Shown: one piece after another, positions 21,752 to 31,217 of the stretch
Layout: the number at the start of each line of letters is the position of its first letter
Numbering within the stretch: the first letter of the stretch is position 1
DNA from: Mesostigma viride
Lineage: Eukaryota; Streptophyta; Mesostigmatophyceae; Mesostigmatales; Mesostigmataceae
Direction: 5' to 3'
Length of the DNA: 64,000 nucleotides
NCBI GenBank assembly: GCA_009746045.1
Contig: RPFO01000076.1
Location: 1,965,096 to 2,029,095, forward strand
The notes under the pieces: generated by a model
Database searches by the model: none
What the model was told of the DNA's origin: nothing
The model's input: the letters and a program-made list of their open reading frames with translations, nothing else
Made by a program: the position numbers and the translations under genes

Positions 21752-22129
21752 TCAATCGCCTCTCAGGAGCTGCAGCCGTTCCTTCGCTTGGTCAAATGTC
21801 GACGAGGAAATGGATTGTCTGCCGGTGACGCAGCCGGCCATTATGGACACAACAACCAAGTCCTCGCACGCCTTGATAATTTCGTCCAGAGTCGAGTCGT
21901 CTTCCAAGGCGCACACAGCAGCCGACGAGAAGATGCGTGGATCGTCTAAATGGTCTTATTCGAGATTGTAATTGTCCTCGTACGGGTCGGGCTTTCCGGC
22001 GACGGTGCAAGAAACCCGCGCGACTTCTGCGGCGTTAACGGACCTTCGCGTGCCGCTCTGGATGTACCCGCCACTGCCCGGTTTGCAGGCCTCGATGCAA
22101 TTGAGAATGTCATTCATTGTAACGAACAT
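21752..22129 (-). pseudogene. Unknown PLV protein with one in-frame stop
   Basis: The frame from ATG 22,129 (MFVTMNDILN) runs to TGA at 21,752, 125 residues in all, with a single TAA at 21,956-21,958 after codon 57. Downstream of the stop the reading still looks coding: an acidic helix containing LDEIIKACEDLVV and a C-terminal helix with AKERLQLLRG. The stop is therefore likely a recent nonsense change, a sequencing error, or (less likely) read through. It is the last gene of the minus-strand block, directly inside the left TIR. No family is recognised. Confidence 0.55.
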
Positions 22130-22224
22130 GTTGGAAACGTTTATAGATTCATGTAAGATAATTTATTAATCGAAATACGATAACAGACACCATTTACACT
22201 GAGTCATTACGCGTTAAATCCTGT

Positions 22225-22737
22225 CTACTTGTGATGGCATTTACACGAATCGAATCCGCGGACCTTCTCGAAACGCAAGATGCACACAAACGATCGGAAA
22301 CTACCAACTGGTTTGTAGTTGTCGGTATCCTCTTCCTCTCTGTCGATGTGAACTAGACCGATCACAAGCTGTCCTCCGTGCCTGAACAGGTATGGGTCCT
22401 TGAGGTTATAGAACGAATGCGCGTTTGGCGAAAATTCGTACAGAGGTATACCTTCTCCGCCGATTTCCATCTGTTCAGAGCACAGAACGACGCATTCCCC
22501 CGGATTTTGCTCACCGCCCAAGAAACTAGGAGAAACTAGGCCAATGACCTTGTAATTATCGCGGTTCTCGACGAAATCAAATCCAACCCAATGAGCGCCA
22601 CCGCGCCAGGTGCTGTCGATGACAGGAGCACGTGGGTCTGGTTTGACGTTGAAATAACACAGCCCGGTTCTTCCGTCAATCGTTGGCGTCATCCCTTTGA
22701 AGTCGACGACGTATTGGTAATACGTGGGATAGTCCAT
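22225..22737 (-). CDS. Unknown PLV protein, 170 aa
   Basis: Intact frame from ATG 22,737 (MDYPTYYQYV). The protein is rich in aromatic residues and predicted beta strands, with GGAHWVGFDF in the middle and a Cys/His end (FDSCKCHHK). It lies between the small broken gene next to the TIR and the Ig-repeat adhesin, in the virion-protein block, so a minor structural role is possible. The HW motif recalls cysteine proteases of the adenain/Ulp1 type, but a matching downstream Gln and catalytic Cys region is not evident, so no enzymatic function is claimed. Confidence 0.6.
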   Translation of the reverse strand: MDYPTYYQYVVDFKGMTPTIDGRTGLCYFNVKPDPRAPVIDSTWRGGAHWVGFDFVENRDNYKVIGLVSPSFLGGEQNPGECVVLCSEQMEIGGEGIPLYEFSPNAHSFYNLKDPYLFRHGGQLVIGLVHIDREEEDTDNYKPVGSFRSFVCILRFEKVRGFDSCKCHHK

Positions 22738-22796
22738 AGTTTATTACATCTTATGAGAGATAATAGTTGGCATGGTAAGCAAAAAACGGATCCGTT

Positions 22797-24468
22797 TTAA
22801 GGCGGTGTGTACGTGAATCCCAAAAGGTTCGACTCGTTGTTTCCATTTCCGGCGATGTCTATGGCCCTGTTGGCGGCAATCATCACCGTTGATAACGAGT
22901 ATGGAGTTTGTGGGGTCACCGTGATAGTGAACACCTTCAAACCGACGTTGGAAAGCTGTGTCACTGTACCGTTTGTCACTGTTATGTCGTCGACAGTCAA
23001 ATCCTGCATCTGTTCGCTAAAGGTCGCCGTTACCGACACGGGGCTTGTCGACGAAGTAGAACTGGTTGTTGTGAGGAAGACAGTTGGTGGCGTGATGTCG
23101 TTCCAGGTCCCACACCCCCATTTCGCATCCATCTCCTGCGCTATAGACACGAGGACGTCATCGGGGAGTGCAAAGTCGTACCATCTGAATTCTCCTATCA
23201 TCGCGCTGTTCTGTCGCACATCGGTAGCCCCTATTTTAATCTGATTGTTCGCCGATACAGGAGTGGATGACACCCATCCTCTTTTCATTCCTCTGAACCA
23301 AGAGGACTTCTCGGTAGCTGACACGCGAAGAGCCTGGACATACGAACGTGTAGGCATCACGCTATACAGCAAAGGGTCAAAATTGACACCGGCCAGGTTG
23401 TCTCCAGAGCCTGTCAGGTATGTGCTTTTGAACACGCGGTCGGCTCCAATATGACTGGCAGCGCTCCCGGCATACCACATGGCACAAGAGCCCGTCGTAA
23501 GGCCCCATGAAGGACCAGGGCAATAGCTGACCCAGACAGCTGTAAACTCGCCGCCGGCTGACGAGTACGATGATATGAGCTGTTTGCGAGAGAAGTTGTT
23601 GTTGATGACGTTCAACTTGCAGTATGTCTTCGTAATCGAGGAATTCTCTGGCGTCCCAGATACCCACACAGGTCTCGAGGTCGTGCTACCAGATCCTCCA
23701 TATGTCATCGTGTGATTACCGACGGACGACTCGATTCGCTGAATTTCCTGTCCCTGGGCAATGGGAGTAACGCCGTTATCAGAGAACACCTTCGAACTGT
23801 CGCCGAAGTCAAATATGGCGACGGGCTCAGGGTATGTGATAGACATTGACGTCGATGCCACGTTTCCAAGCCCCGTCGACACGTCTGTAGCAACACCAGA
23901 GACGATACTCAGAACCATTGTCGTCATCTCCAATGGCTTTGTCGGGGTCACGTCGAACGTGTACAAGGACCCGCTACCCGAGAAATTGGACGCTGTCCCG
24001 TTTGTCACGGCGATATCGTTTAGCGTGAACCCGGTTACATCCCTGCTGAACGTTGCTGTCACCGTAATCGGTATGGAATCCGGCGTCCATCTCGCTTTTG
24101 ACAAGGAAACCGTCGGAGGGGGCGAGTATGTGAAGATCAGCGGAGTTGAGGCTTTGTTCCGTGCGCCCTTCAAATTGGTCACCGCCCCCGCCCCGACGCC
24201 TATCGTGGTTGGCGAATATGCTGTCGTCGGCGTCACTTGGAAGGTGTACGACGCCCCGCTGCCGGTCAGGTTGGCGATGGCCCCGTTGACTACGACGACA
24301 TCGTCCAAGGCGAAGTTTCCCCGTGACCGGCTGGCTGAACGTCGCTGTAACTGTAATTGGAGACGCGCTAGGATATGTTCCGGCTGTAGTCGTTAATGTT
24401 ACGAAAGGCGCAACAACGCGCTTTTTTTTATTAATCAAAGCAGGACATACACCGTAATCGAAAGACAT
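22797..24468 (-). CDS. Ig-repeat adhesin / receptor-binding protein, frameshifted
   Basis: From ATG 24,468 (MSFDYGVCPAL) to 22,797, about 557 residues, with one extra base near 24,325 (a GGGGAAAC stretch) that splits it into two overlapping frames. It has three bacterial-type Ig-like repeats, each with an ITVTATFS or VSVTATFS strand, a DDI/DDV-VNG turn and an FTYTPP-like end. Repeats 1 and 2 are at the N-terminus and repeat 3 at the C-terminus. About 200 residues between repeats 2 and 3 look like a LamG/concanavalin-type beta sandwich (VAIFDFGD start, later MIGEFRWYDFALPDDV). Such proteins bind carbohydrate or cell-surface targets, so this is probably a virion attachment protein. The repeat pattern is seen directly; the role is inferred. 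Confidence 0.7.
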
Positions 24469-24695
24469 GCTGCTGACATACTATAAACTGACACTATTTT
24501 TTTGAGGTTGGCAACGGATACTGAAATCTCGGTTCCATCAACGGGCCTTTCCTAGCCGGCAGCCCAGTCGCCAGACCTTAATCGACCATCGCAGGGGTAT
24601 CGAAAATCAAAGTGACTCTGTTAAACGGGTTCGCTGTATATCTCGGATCCTTAAGGTATTCCATCGATCGCTATATGGTAACGACCAGAGATTTT
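24469..24695. other. Intergenic gap between MCP and adhesin
   Basis: About 230 bp, no ORF. Read on the minus strand it ends with TTTATAGTATGTCAGCAGC directly before the adhesin ATG, a TATA-like element close to the start codon as at other genes of the virus. Confidence 0.5.
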
Positions 24696-25921
24696 TTACA
24701 GGTACACGGCCGCCTGCCGCCCGGCGCCGACGTCCATCTTCGATTCGAGCTCGCAGAAGATGTAGGAAACGAGATCAGTAGCCGAGCCGGACTTATCCAC
24801 GCGAAGGGTAACAACCGCAGCGGTCCCGCGCAGATCCAGGCCGCTCTGGTACTCGGGACCCGCACATGGCATATTGAGGTGACAGGCCATGATGAAGTCT
24901 GTATCTTTCCATGCATCGGCGGTCAACTCGTTTCGCGCGCACGAGAGGCTATTCCCTTGGTCGTTGAAGGCGCTCACAAGGTTCACCCACGCTTCCGTCA
25001 CACCCATCCGATAGCCAGGTGATTGGTGAGAGCCGTTGATATCGTATTGGAATCCGATTTAAGGCCGTCTGCGATATGGTTGAACATAGCGTTATTCGCG
25101 TCGTTGTTTACGTCCTTAGCGGCATCGACTTGAACAGCAAGAAGCTTGCTCGCGGATGCCGACGACAGCGATGACTTGATGCTGTAAATCGTCTTCTTCT
25201 CGATCGACTGCTTCGTTGACTGCCACGTCTTCCAGCGGAAGGGCAGAGTCCCGCCTTCCGCCAAACGAGAGGCGAACACCTGCCCGACGACGTCCTCCTG
25301 GAACCGATACACATCAATGGAAAAATGGATGTTGTCCAACTCAAACGTCTTCCCAGCTGTATCTGCATGGGAGGGGATCATAACACCGCCGTCCATCAAA
25401 GTCACGCGGACCTCGATAGGCGGGAACAGGCTGAGATCGATGACTCTGGGATCTCCGCCAAGGAACCCGAGCCAGTTATCAATCACACCTTCCACTCCCG
25501 CACTTTCGTCCGTAGATTCCCTGCTCGACCATCCGGCAGGGGCTTGTGCGTTCTTAAAGCCAAGGCCGCCATGGACAGTGACCAGCGTATTGAACAGCTG
25601 GCTGTAATCGTTAATCGAGTCCACGCTCTGACCGCCTACCAGAACCTCCAAACGCCGAATAATGGACGACGTATACGGAGGAAAGAAGCATTTTTCAACC
25701 GTCGCGTTTGACTTCGCTTGAAAGTACATGGAGAAGCTGTGAAGGTCTACGAACCCGCTAGTCGGCAAACGAACCGCTACAACCGATCCCGGCTTGATTC
25801 CGGTGTTCGCTGACAGCGTCGAGAGCTGCACACGGGACGTCGAGTGCTGGCCGAGAGCCTTCACGATGTATTGCATGGACTTCGGGATAGCGCGATTGTA
25901 CCAAGAACCGTCGGATGCCAT
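24696..25921 (-). CDS. PLV major capsid protein (double jelly-roll), frameshifted
   Basis: Begins at ATG 25,921 (MASDGSWYNRAIPKSM); about 408 residues if the two frames are read as one. The first frame stops at 24,998 and the remainder is in the next frame down to 24,696. The offset fits loss of one base near 25,010-25,030. Typical PLV/Polinton MCP features are the early strand pair (LPTSGFVDLHSFSMYFQA), an IIRRLEVLVGGQSVDS segment, LFPPIEVRVTL, and a C-terminal strand ending in GAGRQ. It forms the hexameric capsomers of the icosahedral shell. Neighbours are the small amphipathic protein and the penton upstream, the usual capsid-gene cluster. Assignment rests on pattern and context; a structure-based search would settle it. 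Confidence 0.75.
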
Positions 25922-25929
25922 GAGAGAGC

Positions 25930-25939
25930 GTTGTATACC
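25930..25939 (-). promoter_or_regulatory. GGTATACAAC promoter-like motif before MCP
   Basis: On the minus strand GGTATACAAC lies 8 nt upstream of the MCP ATG (25,921). The identical 10-mer lies 7 nt upstream of the primase-helicase ATG. Similar TATAC-type sequences precede several other viral genes. Confidence 0.55.
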
Positions 25940-25961
25940 AGTTAGTTAGATAATATTCTGG

Positions 25962-26246
25962 CTAATCAAGGAACTGCCCCAAGAGCGGATTCGCGGCCTT
26001 GTGCGCGTCGACCTTACGTTCGAGGGTAGACAACGCGTCCAGTCCGGTTTTCGCGACACGGTACGCCGTCCCGAGGACCGGGGACGCCTCGATCAATTTG
26101 CTCGGGACATGTCCGAGAGCCGAATCGGCAGCACCAGCGGCCGCCTTCACGAGTCGCGCGCCATGTCCCACTTTCCTGATAGCGTCGCCCGCCACATGTC
26201 CGATCTTTCGCACGGTGTTGACAACCTTTCCGAAATCGAGCCTCAT
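25962..26246 (-). CDS. Small basic amphipathic protein (between penton and MCP)
   Basis: 94 residues from ATG 26,246. An amphipathic basic N-terminal helix (FGKVVNTVRKIGHVAG) is followed by an Ala/Gly-rich helix and a C-terminal helix with LERKVDAHKA. Its start codon overlaps the penton stop in an ATGA arrangement, so it is probably translated by termination-reinitiation on the penton mRNA. The size, position beside the capsid genes and amphipathic helix recall adenovirus protein VI-like cement or membrane-lytic factors; that comparison is inference from shape and place, not from sequence similarity. Confidence 0.6.
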   Translation of the reverse strand: MRLDFGKVVNTVRKIGHVAGDAIRKVGHGARLVKAAAGAADSALGHVPSKLIEASPVLGTAYRVAKTGLDALSTLERKVDAHKAANPLLGQFLD

Positions 26247-27100
26247 TTGTCCTCTTCGTCGTTTATAACAGAACGCTGAGATATCTTTCTGGCGGGCAGG
26301 ACTTCCCCGCCCAGCGCCATGTACCGCAGGACGCTCGCGATCTTCCGCGACTCCACGCCCATCGCTTTTTGTGGCGATATCCGGAAACTGAGCTGAACAA
26401 CCCAGTCACTATACAATTGGACCGGCACGTCGTCCTCGTCCAGCAGGCGGAGACTGATACCACGCGGGGAGTCCCTCATGTGCTGCCACAGCGGAGTCTG
26501 TGCCTGCCACACGATCGGCTCGAGGAATTTGCTGAGATTCGGACAGCAAGCCAGTAAGCCCCCGTAGACGGCCCCGTGAGTCGCGGATACCACGTTCCCT
26601 CGCACGATGTCGGCGTACACATAGACGGCCCTCAGGCGTCCGTTCGTAGCCGGTCGGTTGCTCACTATTACGTGTTGGTCGTTGGACGCGTGAACGCCCG
26701 GAACAAGTCCCAGGACACGCCCGACGGACTCGCCGACTCGTAGCTGGAACGGTGAACTGGCCGCAAACGTGTACAAACTGTTCGCGCGGTCGTACGTGAC
26801 CGCGAAAGAACTGTCGATGGTCTGCAATACCGCCTCGATATTATGTCGATTCTCGATCGTCGTCCACGATCCAAGTGGGAGCGAGACAGTGTGGGCGGTC
26901 TGCATCACTACCTCAAACGAGCGGTTGGTCGGGTTGATGTGCGTCTGTTCGAATGGGATCGTAAGAAGGGTCAGCCCGACGTCGTGGTAGTCTTCCAACA
27001 ACCCGGCCGGGATATCCCATGTAGGATCGTTAAGACTGCCCCTTGTCCTGTTCTCGGTCCTTAGGGTCAGCGTCCGGCACTCCTGTACATGATCCCTCAT
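26243..27100 (-). CDS. PLV minor capsid protein (penton, single jelly-roll)
   Basis: 285 residues from ATG 27,100, which lies inside the end of the preceding gene (overlap of 71 nt). A beta-rich protein with the penton hallmarks of PLVs and virophages: a YVYADIVRG strand, a LLACCPNL segment, then an aromatic stretch and the C-terminal LRLLDEDDVPVQLYSDWVVQLSF strand pair (given here in outline), followed by a short basic tail. The penton occupies the fivefold vertices. The next gene starts on its stop codon (ATGA). The frame is open throughout. Upstream is TTATAACAACAGAG, a relative of the motif before the MCP. Confidence 0.75.
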   Translation of the reverse strand: MRDHVQECRTLTLRTENRTRGSLNDPTWDIPAGLLEDYHDVGLTLLTIPFEQTHINPTNRSFEVVMQTAHTVSLPLGSWTTIENRHNIEAVLQTIDSSFAVTYDRANSLYTFAASSPFQLRVGESVGRVLGLVPGVHASNDQHVIVSNRPATNGRLRAVYVYADIVRGNVVSATHGAVYGGLLACCPNLSKFLEPIVWQAQTPLWQHMRDSPRGISLRLLDEDDVPVQLYSDWVVQLSFRISPQKAMGVESRKIASVLRYMALGGEVLPARKISQRSVINDEEDK

Positions 27101-27329
27101 TCTCTGTTGTTATAAGCTCCGATTTAATCTCGTTCCTGCCGTGGACCACGACCTTCCCCTCGCCACCAGCAAGACCTCGCGCGCTACGTTTTAGTTGTCG
27201 CCTCTCCTTCCCGGTCAGCGGCTTACTCCGGCAATAGAGCATCGCCGATTCTAGGAACTCGCGAGGAACGTCGGGGTACAAGATCATCCACTGGGCTACC
27301 TGAAGCATTTCGGCATCTGACAGCTCCAT
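27030..27329 (-). CDS. Unknown small PLV protein, 99 aa
   Basis: Start taken at ATG 27,329 (MELSDAEMLQVAQWM). A helical N-terminal half with a Trp-containing segment, then a Lys/Arg-rich stretch and a polar, acidic tail. The end overlaps the penton start. No family recognised. Its place between the zinc-finger protein and the penton suggests a virion or assembly factor. Confidence 0.5.
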   Translation of the reverse strand: MELSDAEMLQVAQWMILYPDVPREFLESAMLYCRSKPLTGKERRQLKRSARGLAGGEGKVVVHGRNEIKSELITTENEGSCTGVPDADPKDREQDKGQS

Positions 27330-27355
27330 TCGCACTGAAATCGTTTATGATCCGC

Positions 27356-27916
27356 TTAGAAAATTATCCGCGAGCTCGGACCGGCCCCTTTATCACCGAC
27401 CGGGACACCTTCTGTCAAATGATGTTTGTCTCGTAGGTGAGTATTCAACCGCCGGTCATCGACAAACGTACTCTTGCAGCCAGGGACCGTACAGTTCACC
27501 CTATCGGTCACGTTGGCGACTCGCACTCTGGGACGAGGCGGCGTCCTCGTCACTGGCTCTCTAGCAGCTGGCGGAGGCGCGGATCCCACGATCTCTACGC
27601 GGAGAGGCTCGTCCGACCCTGCGCCGAGGGCAGCAGCCGGTTCTGGAGCCGGAACGGAGGCCGGTTGGTCGTAGGAGGACAATGGTGGGTAGACTACAGG
27701 GCGAGAGTTCGAAGCGAGAGCCGCCAACAACATGGCGTCCTTAAATCCGCGGACCTCGGCGACCTTCCCCTTTTTCGCGGGACGGGTCACGTGGGGCGAA
27801 TGGATGACAATAGAGTTCGTAAGCGCGGTCGTCACGGTCTTCTTCGGGTGAGCGCGGGCCTTGCGCGGGGCTTTGGACGGTTTCTTGGCGGGTCGTTTTG
27901 ATGTCTTTCGTGGCAT
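27356..27916 (-). CDS. Basic protein with C-terminal C2H2 zinc finger
   Basis: 186 residues from ATG 27,916. The first about 60 residues are extremely Lys/Arg/Pro-rich (MPRKTSKRPAKKPSKAPRK), like viral core or histone-like DNA-binding proteins. A Pro/Ala-rich middle follows. Near the C-terminus is one C2H2 finger: CTVPGCKSTF, then a spacer and HLRDKHH. In the capsid block it may package or condense DNA, or regulate late genes; the sequence shows only the DNA-binding character. The frame is intact. Confidence 0.6.
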   Translation of the reverse strand: MPRKTSKRPAKKPSKAPRKARAHPKKTVTTALTNSIVIHSPHVTRPAKKGKVAEVRGFKDAMLLAALASNSRPVVYPPLSSYDQPASVPAPEPAAALGAGSDEPLRVEIVGSAPPPAAREPVTRTPPRPRVRVANVTDRVNCTVPGCKSTFVDDRRLNTHLRDKHHLTEGVPVGDKGAGPSSRIIF

Positions 27917-27944
27917 GGTGTGTCCTTGAAATATCGCAAAGATT

Positions 27945-30900
27945 TTAAACGAGCCAAGTCACCGCCGCGAAGATCTCTCCACTCGCCGCCACTCCTGATC
28001 TCGAGCGACAGTGCCCGACTTGCGGCTTGATGTACGCGACTGCGCTGCCGGACCCGAGTGTCTTGTTGACGCGCAGTAGTATTTCGTAAACTCCGTCGGT
28101 CTCATCGAATCCGGGCGCGACACGCCACGAAGGGCCGACGATGAGTCTGCCCAAGCTCCCGGGCTGGTACACGAAGTCGAGAGCACTCGCGAGAAATCTG
28201 TACGGGTGCCCGATCTCTAGCAAGGGAGGCGCTCCGTGCGTGAACTGCACGCGACAGTAGAACTTGTCTAGCGTCGTCGCGGGAGGAACGAGATTTCCAC
28301 TGTCATCGCGAAAACTCATGCTGCCCTGAGGACCAAGTTCCCAGAGCTCGGGCTGCATGTAATCGTACGCGATGGTCCGCAGTCCGCGGATAGAAAACGA
28401 AACTCTTCTCGCCTCTCGTGCATCGGTATACGCGCACTCGTCTAGCGCCGTGATTAGCCCAATTTCTGTCGGCCCTTCTCCGAAGAAACGAGCCATCGAT
28501 AGGTCCATGAATATCCCGTCTGGGCCGCCAATAAGAGACGAAGATCGAACCTCAAACGTCGCCGTGAACAGGTGGCCGAATTCGTAGCGAAACGGAGTCG
28601 ACATCAGCACAGATACCTGGATATACGGAATATCGCCCACGAATCCGTGACCGATCGTCGAGAACCCGCTCTCCCAGTCAGGACCCTTAGACAGCTGAAT
28701 GGGTCGCTCGTTGAAGTGGTATAACAGGGCATCGTCGTATAGTAGACGTACCTCAAACCGGTTTATCATTGGGCGATCCGGAAGCACACCATATACTTGA
28801 ACCGAATAACTGGTGAGCGGTGTCGCGTGGTTGTATGGCGGGAATTCACAAACGGCGTGGATGACGTTGTCTTTTGACGCCGTGAGTTGCGCGCGATAGA
28901 GGTTTGTTTCGCCTGGGACAAGCGACGATGTTATGTAATTTCCCAATATGCTACATTCACGCGGCGATGTGCCCTTGTGGGTGAGAGTAATCGTATCGCC
29001 TGATGAAAGGTAGAGACCGGTCGGGTTCGTAGTAGTCAGGGAAACGAATTCGGTGTCTGTCGTATCGTCGATCAACTCGCACTTGTTGTAAATCGTCTGG
29101 CTGGCACTATCCAGATGAAAAACGAGCCTAATTTGACCAGGTGCGTATGGGGCTACAATCCCAGTCGGCGAGGCTGTAAAAATACCCGTTGCGGAATTTG
29201 TCAACTTAGTCATACTGCTCAGACGATCGGGAGGAAAATGCGAGATGTATCGCTCGATAACTCCGTCAGACCGTCGCCGGAACGCCACCCAAAAATACGT
29301 CTCGCCGGACCACGTCGCGTTTAACGTGTATTGTGTGGCCGCTTTCCGATTTTGATATAGACCGATTGATCCGTTTGTCTTGTCTATACTGACCCCACAC
29401 ACCGACCACCAATTGTCGGCTACTCCTTGGTTCCTCCAGCAGTTGTGACCGTCCGTAAATGCGGGGTGGTACTTGCCAGTGATGTCATTGTGGTCCGAAA
29501 GCGAGACGAATGCGCTACCAGACGGTACAACGAGCTCGAAGCATATCAGGAACGGACCATCAATTTCCTGGTCAGTAAACACGACGCACTTCTCCGGAGG
29601 CGTGACGTCGTTCGAGGACAGCGCGTAAAAACTCGCGGGTGTAGGTATGAGCTCGTACTTGTCATGTGTAGGCTGCAGTGTTGTCGCTGGATCTCGCGAG
29701 AAGTTTAAGAGACTATGGAACGTCGTGGGCGGTCCGCTCACTGTCACGGTCTCTCCGGTAAGGTTCGGGACGTCTCGGGGACATGAGAAGTGAGGCGTGA
29801 TTTGGGCCGTCTTCTGCGATGAATGCGGCAGAATGTAGTTGAATAGATTTGCCCCGGTGACAGATCCGATCACAGTCCCGTCCGCGACGATAGCGTAATT
29901 TGCGGGCGTCTGCGTTCCGTCGCCCCATCCCGTTGAATGGTCTGCGTACATCTGCACGCCGATCCTCGCTGGTCTCGTCGTTGTAAAGTAATGGCTCGGT
30001 GTTCGAATAGCCGGGACGAGCGGGTCTGTCTTCACCACGCCCACGACAGCCATTTTTCGCTGGGTGGTAGACGTCGTCATCGTCGCGTCGTTATAGATCG
30101 CCACATCGGCTGACACGAGCTTCCCATGATCCGCCGACGTCAACGCGCACGTGACCGCGTCCTCTCCGCGCAGTCCCCCGTCCACGTCAAGCTGGAAACT
30201 ACCAACGGCGTCGGTTAACGCGACATTGTCGACTTTCCACGAGATGGGCAGTTTACGCTGATAAGCCCGTGGCGTCGTGTTCTTGATTCCCAGCGTGAGA
30301 GGAGGCACGCCACCATCGCCGACGACGACCCATGTCTGGTAAGGCGCGGTCGTTTTCCAATAACTCGCGACCGGTTGGTCGATCCGCCCGACGTCCCAGG
30401 CCGTCAGCGGGGCGTACGTGCGCGTGATGTGAATACTATAGGGCATCCGCTGTATCCTGTTCAGGTCTCTCGTAGTCGCGAACCCGATTTGCTCGTAGCT
30501 CATCAGTTTGCCGAAGTAGGTATGACTCGCGCTTCCGAAATGGATGTCGTCAATATAGGGACCGTCTACCGTTTGACTCATACCGACGGGATCGAGCGCG
30601 CCGAGGACCTGGACGCTGTAAACGCTTTTACCGCTGCTACTGCCCCCGGTGACCGTGTAGGGGAGCCGGATCCGAATGTCCTCGTTGTTCGATACTGTGA
30701 ACGTGGTTCCTGGCGCGGAAAGTGTTCCGTCTTCATACTCTAACACAAACGTCGCGGTCGGATCAGGAAGGGCCGTATACCCGACGCCGTGTTGATCGAA
30801 CAACCAGTCAATCTGATCGCGTGTAAGAATACGATCCGCGACGATCTGGGACATGCGCGAATATTGGTCCAACAGCCACAGGGATGAAATCCGGATCCAA

Positions 30901-31178
30901 CCAGCGGTTATTCCGCCGTCGACCTCGAGCATGCCACTCGACTCGCCGGTAGTGGTCACTGTCCAGTCGGAATGATTATCACCGAGTCGGAGTCTTGTCG
31001 GCGCCCCAGGGTACATGTATCGTACCCCGTTCAGCGTTACGTGTCGGTCGAAGGGATGGACCGCGAGCTGGAGAGCTTGCACGTCACTCTCAACGTCCGC
31101 GATTCGTTCGTCTACCCCGTCTTCCACAAGTCCGGTTGCAATGTTAAAGCCGGACGCGTTCGAGCTTATAACGACCAT
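27945..31178 (-). CDS. Large fibre-like virion protein, 1077 aa
   Basis: The start is placed at ATG 31,178 (MVVISSNASGF). The open frame continues upstream to 31,733, but those codons overlap the opposite-strand gene at 31,218-31,760 and show its mirrored composition. A short heptad region near residues 15-40 (VDERIADVESDVQALQL) resembles the trimerisation stem of tail fibres. About 1000 residues of beta-rich, Thr/Ser/Gly/Asp-rich sequence follow, with no enzyme motif, ending EIFAAVTWLV. It is the largest virion-block gene and has no frame break. A trimeric spike for host attachment is the most plausible role, but this is inferred. It diverges from the plus-strand block with only 39 bp between start codons. 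Confidence 0.6.
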   Translation of the reverse strand: MVVISSNASGFNIATGLVEDGVDERIADVESDVQALQLAVHPFDRHVTLNGVRYMYPGAPTRLRLGDNHSDWTVTTTGESSGMLEVDGGITAGWIRISSLWLLDQYSRMSQIVADRILTRDQIDWLFDQHGVGYTALPDPTATFVLEYEDGTLSAPGTTFTVSNNEDIRIRLPYTVTGGSSSGKSVYSVQVLGALDPVGMSQTVDGPYIDDIHFGSASHTYFGKLMSYEQIGFATTRDLNRIQRMPYSIHITRTYAPLTAWDVGRIDQPVASYWKTTAPYQTWVVVGDGGVPPLTLGIKNTTPRAYQRKLPISWKVDNVALTDAVGSFQLDVDGGLRGEDAVTCALTSADHGKLVSADVAIYNDATMTTSTTQRKMAVVGVVKTDPLVPAIRTPSHYFTTTRPARIGVQMYADHSTGWGDGTQTPANYAIVADGTVIGSVTGANLFNYILPHSSQKTAQITPHFSCPRDVPNLTGETVTVSGPPTTFHSLLNFSRDPATTLQPTHDKYELIPTPASFYALSSNDVTPPEKCVVFTDQEIDGPFLICFELVVPSGSAFVSLSDHNDITGKYHPAFTDGHNCWRNQGVADNWWSVCGVSIDKTNGSIGLYQNRKAATQYTLNATWSGETYFWVAFRRRSDGVIERYISHFPPDRLSSMTKLTNSATGIFTASPTGIVAPYAPGQIRLVFHLDSASQTIYNKCELIDDTTDTEFVSLTTTNPTGLYLSSGDTITLTHKGTSPRECSILGNYITSSLVPGETNLYRAQLTASKDNVIHAVCEFPPYNHATPLTSYSVQVYGVLPDRPMINRFEVRLLYDDALLYHFNERPIQLSKGPDWESGFSTIGHGFVGDIPYIQVSVLMSTPFRYEFGHLFTATFEVRSSSLIGGPDGIFMDLSMARFFGEGPTEIGLITALDECAYTDAREARRVSFSIRGLRTIAYDYMQPELWELGPQGSMSFRDDSGNLVPPATTLDKFYCRVQFTHGAPPLLEIGHPYRFLASALDFVYQPGSLGRLIVGPSWRVAPGFDETDGVYEILLRVNKTLGSGSAVAYIKPQVGHCRSRSGVAASGEIFAAVTWLV

Positions 31179-31217
31179 GATGTCATGAAATTTATCTAAG
31201 ATAATAGTATAGCACCC
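31179..31217. promoter_or_regulatory. 39-bp divergent promoter region
   Basis: The start codons of the fibre-like gene (minus) and the coiled-coil gene (plus) are 39 bp apart. The gap is AT-rich with CTAAGATAATAGTATAGC; on the plus strand GTATAGCACCC directly precedes the ATG, resembling the GTATACAAC motif. The two halves of the viral genome meet here. Confidence 0.5.

Noticed and set aside
22225-22737. Adenain/Ulp1-type cysteine protease in the 170-aa viral protein
   Set aside because: Only an HW pair resembles the family; the expected downstream Gln and catalytic Cys arrangement was not found.
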